Assembly (NCBI GenBank): GCA_007280825.1
Contig: QYQI01000156.1
Location: forward strand, 1-8,397
Length of the DNA stretch: 8,397 bases
From: Ignavibacteriales bacterium
GTDB taxonomy: Bacteria > Bacteroidota > Ignavibacteria > Ignavibacteriales > Melioribacteraceae
Reading direction: 5' to 3'
Below the pieces are notes generated by a model. The model was not told the origin of the DNA. It saw only the letters and a list, made by a program, of their open reading frames with translations, and did not search any database. Shown here one piece after another: positions 5,841-8,397 of the stretch. Within the stretch, counting starts at the first letter, position 1. Each line of letters starts with the position of its first letter. The position numbers and the translations under genes were made by a program.

Positions 5841-7301
5841 ATGGGAGAAATTTTAGGTCAGTTAAAACCGAACTTATTATGGAATCATTTTGAAGAACTA
5901 TGCAAAATTCCACGTCCTTCTCGTAAAGAAGAGAAAGTAGCGCAGTATGTAATCTCAGTGGCGAAGAAAAATAATTTACAATATGCGACTGATGATTTTG
6001 GCAACGTTATAATTCGTAAATCTGCAACACCTGGAAAAGAAAATTTAATTCCGGTAGTTATGCAAGGACATCTTGATATGGTAGCTGAGAAGAATGCAGA
6101 TGTTAAACACGATTTTGGCAAGGATCCGATCCAACCGTACATAGATGGCGATTGGGTAAAAGCTAAAGGAACAACTCTTGGAGGTGATAACGGAGTTGGC
6201 GTTGCTGCAGCTCTAGCAGTCATGGAATCGAAAGATCTTGAACACGGTCCTATCGAAGCACTATTTACACTTGATGAAGAGACCGGATTATTCGGTGCTC
6301 AGGCGCTTAAACCTGGATTTGTAAACGGAAAAATTTTGATGAATTTAGATTCCGAAGAAGACGGTGCGCTATATATTGGCTGCGCCGGCGGGCAGACTAC
6401 TTCTGTGAAATACAAATTTAATTTGAATGATGTTCCGGCAAATACAACGGCGCTTGAAATCAAAATAGCAGGTTTGAAAGGCGGGCACAGCGGATTGGAT
6501 ATAAACGCCGGTCGCGGTAACGCAATTAAATTGATGACACGTTTACTTCACGAATTGAATTACACATTCGGTATCCGCCTTGTGAATATTAACGGTGGAA
6601 GTAAACACAACGCAATTCCGCGCGAGACATTTGCTGTTATTCGCGTGGCTAAAAAAATTGTTGCCGAGACTTTCGCTTATATCGAAAGATATAATAAAAT
6701 CGTGCAAGCAGAACTGGCTACGGTTGAACCAAACTTAAATGTTACCGCTGCAGAATCGAAATCAAAGTCTAAAGTAATGGATAAGACCACAGCGAAAATT
6801 TTGATTGATTCGCTTTACGCAGTTCCTAACGGTGTAATAAAGATGAGCGCTGATATTCCGGGTTTAGTTGAGACATCAACAAATCTTGCCGTTGTAGTAA
6901 CAAAAGGAAAAGCAGTTGAAGTTACTCTGAGTCAGCGAAGTTCTGTTGAATCTGAGAAAAATGATATCTCAAATTCAATTGCTGCATTTTTAAAACTCAC
7001 AAAAGCAGAAGTAGTTCAGGGTGATGGTTACCCGGGATGGAAACCGGATATTCATTCACCGGTGCTTGTTACCATGAAGAATGTGTATCATCAGATGTAT
7101 GGAAGCGATCCGGAAGTTAAAGCAATTCATGCGGGTCTTGAATGCGGAATAATTAAAGAACGTTATCCTGATATGGATATGATCTCGTTCGGTCCAACAC
7201 TCATGGATGTTCACTCGCCGGATGAAAAAATTCTAATTAGCACTGTAAATAAATTCTGGAATCTTCTCACAGCAGTTTTAAAGAATGTGCCTTCAAAATA
7301 A
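5841..7301 (+). CDS. pepD: Aminoacyl-histidine dipeptidase (Xaa-His dipeptidase, M20 family)
   Basis: 486 aa, the same size as E. coli PepD (485). It is a cytosolic zinc peptidase that cleaves Xaa-His dipeptides such as carnosine, and many other dipeptides with lower preference. The di-zinc site is complete: His77 and catalytic Asp79 in GHLDM, bridging Asp116 in GGDNG, catalytic Glu146 and ligand Glu147 in DEETG, Asp170 in NLDSEEDG, and His458 in MDVHSPDE. The inserted lid domain begins near GGHSGLDINAGRGNA, the segment that distinguishes PepD from simpler M20 enzymes. The Shine-Dalgarno AAAGGAG (5827-5833) lies within the last codons of the PqqD-like gene, which implies translational coupling. 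Its place beside an OPT transporter and an MFSD1-like carrier fits hydrolysis of imported peptides. Confidence 0.95.
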   Translation: MGEILGQLKPNLLWNHFEELCKIPRPSRKEEKVAQYVISVAKKNNLQYATDDFGNVIIRKSATPGKENLIPVVMQGHLDMVAEKNADVKHDFGKDPIQPYIDGDWVKAKGTTLGGDNGVGVAAALAVMESKDLEHGPIEALFTLDEETGLFGAQALKPGFVNGKILMNLDSEEDGALYIGCAGGQTTSVKYKFNLNDVPANTTALEIKIAGLKGGHSGLDINAGRGNAIKLMTRLLHELNYTFGIRLVNINGGSKHNAIPRETFAVIRVAKKIVAETFAYIERYNKIVQAELATVEPNLNVTAAESKSKSKVMDKTTAKILIDSLYAVPNGVIKMSADIPGLVETSTNLAVVVTKGKAVEVTLSQRSSVESEKNDISNSIAAFLKLTKAEVVQGDGYPGWKPDIHSPVLVTMKNVYHQMYGSDPEVKAIHAGLECGIIKERYPDMDMISFGPTLMDVHSPDEKILISTVNKFWNLLTAVLKNVPSK

Positions 7302-7309
7302 TCTACTTA

Positions 7310-7370
7310 AATCTTGCTCTTACTCGTGCTCTTAATCTAATTCCGATTAAGAAAAAGTAAGAGCAAGATT
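7310..7370 (+). repeat. Nested stem-loop built from 6-bp-periodic repeats; possible terminator of pepD
   Basis: AATCTTGCTCTTACT (7310-7324) is the exact reverse complement of 7356-7370, giving a 15-bp outer stem. Inside it, CTTAATC (7331-7337) pairs with GATTAAG (7345-7351). Read on the - strand, the left side runs in 6-bp steps of the form GAnnAA/GAnnAC (GATTAA, GAGCAC, GAGTAA, GAGCAA). The sequence after the stem (ATTATTAAG) is not a clean U-tract, so its use as an intrinsic terminator is uncertain. It fills most of the 94-nt gap between pepD and the MFS gene. Confidence 0.65.
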
Positions 7371-7395
7371 ATTATTAAGACTAATTCGAGATTAC

Positions 7396-8397
7396 ATGGA
7401 AAATCAAATCACTATTAAACCCGAACCAAGTGTTTTCTTCCGGTGGGGAATTCTACTCTTTGTAAGTCTTGCAATGTTCGGCAATTATTACATTTATGAT
7501 AGCATAAGTCCGCTTGCAGACCTTCTGGCAAAACAATTAAAATTTTCTGATTCCAATATTGGATTACTTCAAGGAATTTATAGCGTACCAAATGTTTTTA
7601 TGGTTCTTATTGGTGGAATAATAATAGATAAAATCGGCACACGTATTTCTACTTTTATTTTTACACTGCTTTGTTTAACTGGTGCAATCATCACAGCATC
7701 TTTCAGCGATATAACAATGATGGCTATTGGACGTCTTGTGTTTGGTCTCGGGGCTGAATCAATGATAGTTGCAGTTACAACTGTTATCGGTCGTTGGTTC
7801 AAAGGAAGACAATTATCATTTGCATTCGGATTGAATCTTACACTTGCTCGGCTCGGTTCATTCGCCGCACTTAATTCTCCAACTTGGGCTAAATCACTTT
7901 ATGAATATTGGCAGACACCTCTTTTAATCTCCGTAGCTGCAGGTGTAATTTCTATTGCGGCAGTAATAATTTATTGGGGCATGGATGCATACTCAGAGAA
8001 AAATTTTTCATTGCGTCCTGTTCCTAAGCAGGACAAAATTATTTTTAAGGAAATTTTTAGTTTCTCTACTTCATATTGGTTCGTTGTAATGTTGTGCGTT
8101 ACTTTTTACTCGGGGATATTTCCATTCCAAACTTTTGCCGTTAAATTTTTCATGGAGACACACGGTACCACACGAGAGATGGGCGGATTTCTTTCAAGCA
8201 TGCTGACACTTTCTGCAATGGTTTTAACTCCGCTTTTTGGTCTTCTTGCAGATTACATAGGAAAACGATCTTTGCTGATGATGTTCGGGTCATTAATTCT
8301 AATTCCAGTCTATTTATTAATGGCTTACACAAAAGTTTCACTTTATCTTCCAATGGCAATGATGGGAATTGCATTCTCACTTATACCTGCAGTGATG
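7396..8397 (+). CDS. MFS transporter, MFSD1-like (putative dipeptide carrier), 3' partial
   Basis: Open from the ATG at 7396 to the window edge: 334 codons with no stop, so about 80-120 C-terminal residues are missing. Major facilitator features: a hydrophobic first helix (about 17-37), motif A GGIIIDKIGTR (73-83) after TM2, the TM4 segment IGRLVFGLGAESM (111-123), a central loop (about 196-222), and a second motif A-like GLLADYIGKR (282-291). The stretch GRLVFGLGAES...WFKGRQLSFAFGLNL...ARLGS closely follows my memory of mammalian MFSD1, a lysosomal dipeptide carrier. This includes an acidic/basic pair 31 residues apart (Glu121, Arg152) and the TM1 Tyr-Asp (34-35). Dipeptide transport is therefore a reasonable inference, supported by the neighbouring dipeptidase. 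The Shine-Dalgarno is weak (CGAGA at 7388-7392). It is the first gene after a strong stem-loop and may have its own promoter. Confidence 0.85.
   Translation, partial: MENQITIKPEPSVFFRWGILLFVSLAMFGNYYIYDSISPLADLLAKQLKFSDSNIGLLQGIYSVPNVFMVLIGGIIIDKIGTRISTFIFTLLCLTGAIITASFSDITMMAIGRLVFGLGAESMIVAVTTVIGRWFKGRQLSFAFGLNLTLARLGSFAALNSPTWAKSLYEYWQTPLLISVAAGVISIAAVIIYWGMDAYSEKNFSLRPVPKQDKIIFKEIFSFSTSYWFVVMLCVTFYSGIFPFQTFAVKFFMETHGTTREMGGFLSSMLTLSAMVLTPLFGLLADYIGKRSLLMMFGSLILIPVYLLMAYTKVSLYLPMAMMGIAFSLIPAVM

Noticed and set aside
5885..6223. 112-codon - strand frame opposite pepD
   Set aside because: It is antisense to the zinc-site region of pepD, the translation is low-complexity and resembles no family, and it has no convincing start site.
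7578..8380. - strand frames opposite the last 800 nt
   Set aside because: The + strand carries an uninterrupted 334-codon MFS protein here; the opposite frames are by-products.

Overview
The window is AT-rich (roughly 35-40% G+C by eye). It carries seven protein genes, all on the + strand, with the first and last cut by the window edges. Gene content (an ALDH7-type dehydrogenase, a DXP-dependent PdxJ, a TIGR02757/DUF2400 protein, a bacterial OPT transporter, a divergent PqqD-like protein), codon use and the repeat-rich AT gaps suggest a member of the Bacteroidota/Chlorobiota/Ignavibacteriota group. Ignavibacteria is my best guess, but this is inference because no rRNA or marker phylogeny is available.

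Layout. 2-1426: aminoadipate-semialdehyde-type aldehyde dehydrogenase (ALDH7), lacking its N-terminus. 1427-1552: gap with heptamer repeats, an 18-nt palindrome and the pdxJ ribosome binding site. 1553-2269: pdxJ (vitamin B6 synthesis), followed by a good intrinsic terminator and a separate 28-nt perfect palindrome. 2388-3182: TIGR02757-family protein with an endonuclease III-like VDTHV signature. 3183-3401: gap with a composite repeat made of two opposed 7-bp arrays and a weak promoter candidate. 3402-5402: OPT-family oligopeptide transporter. 5458-5838: small PqqD-like protein. 5841-7301: pepD-type Xaa-His dipeptidase, whose ribosome binding site lies inside the end of the PqqD-like gene. 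7396-8397: MFS transporter resembling the MFSD1 dipeptide carrier, cut at the right edge.

The left half is a set of separate housekeeping or catabolic genes. The right half reads as a peptide-use locus: a peptide importer, a small protein of a peptide-binding fold, a dipeptidase and a putative dipeptide carrier, side by side and co-oriented. The tightest link is PqqD-like/PepD (2-nt gap). The other junctions each carry a strong stem-loop, so they may be separate or attenuated transcripts.

The most unusual DNA-level feature is that all four gaps longer than about 90 nt, plus the 55-nt gap after the OPT gene, hold perfect inverted repeats of 7-15 bp per arm. Three of these gaps also show degenerate tandem repeats with a period of 6 or 7 bp. 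I saw no rRNA, tRNA, CRISPR array, insertion sequence or defence gene.
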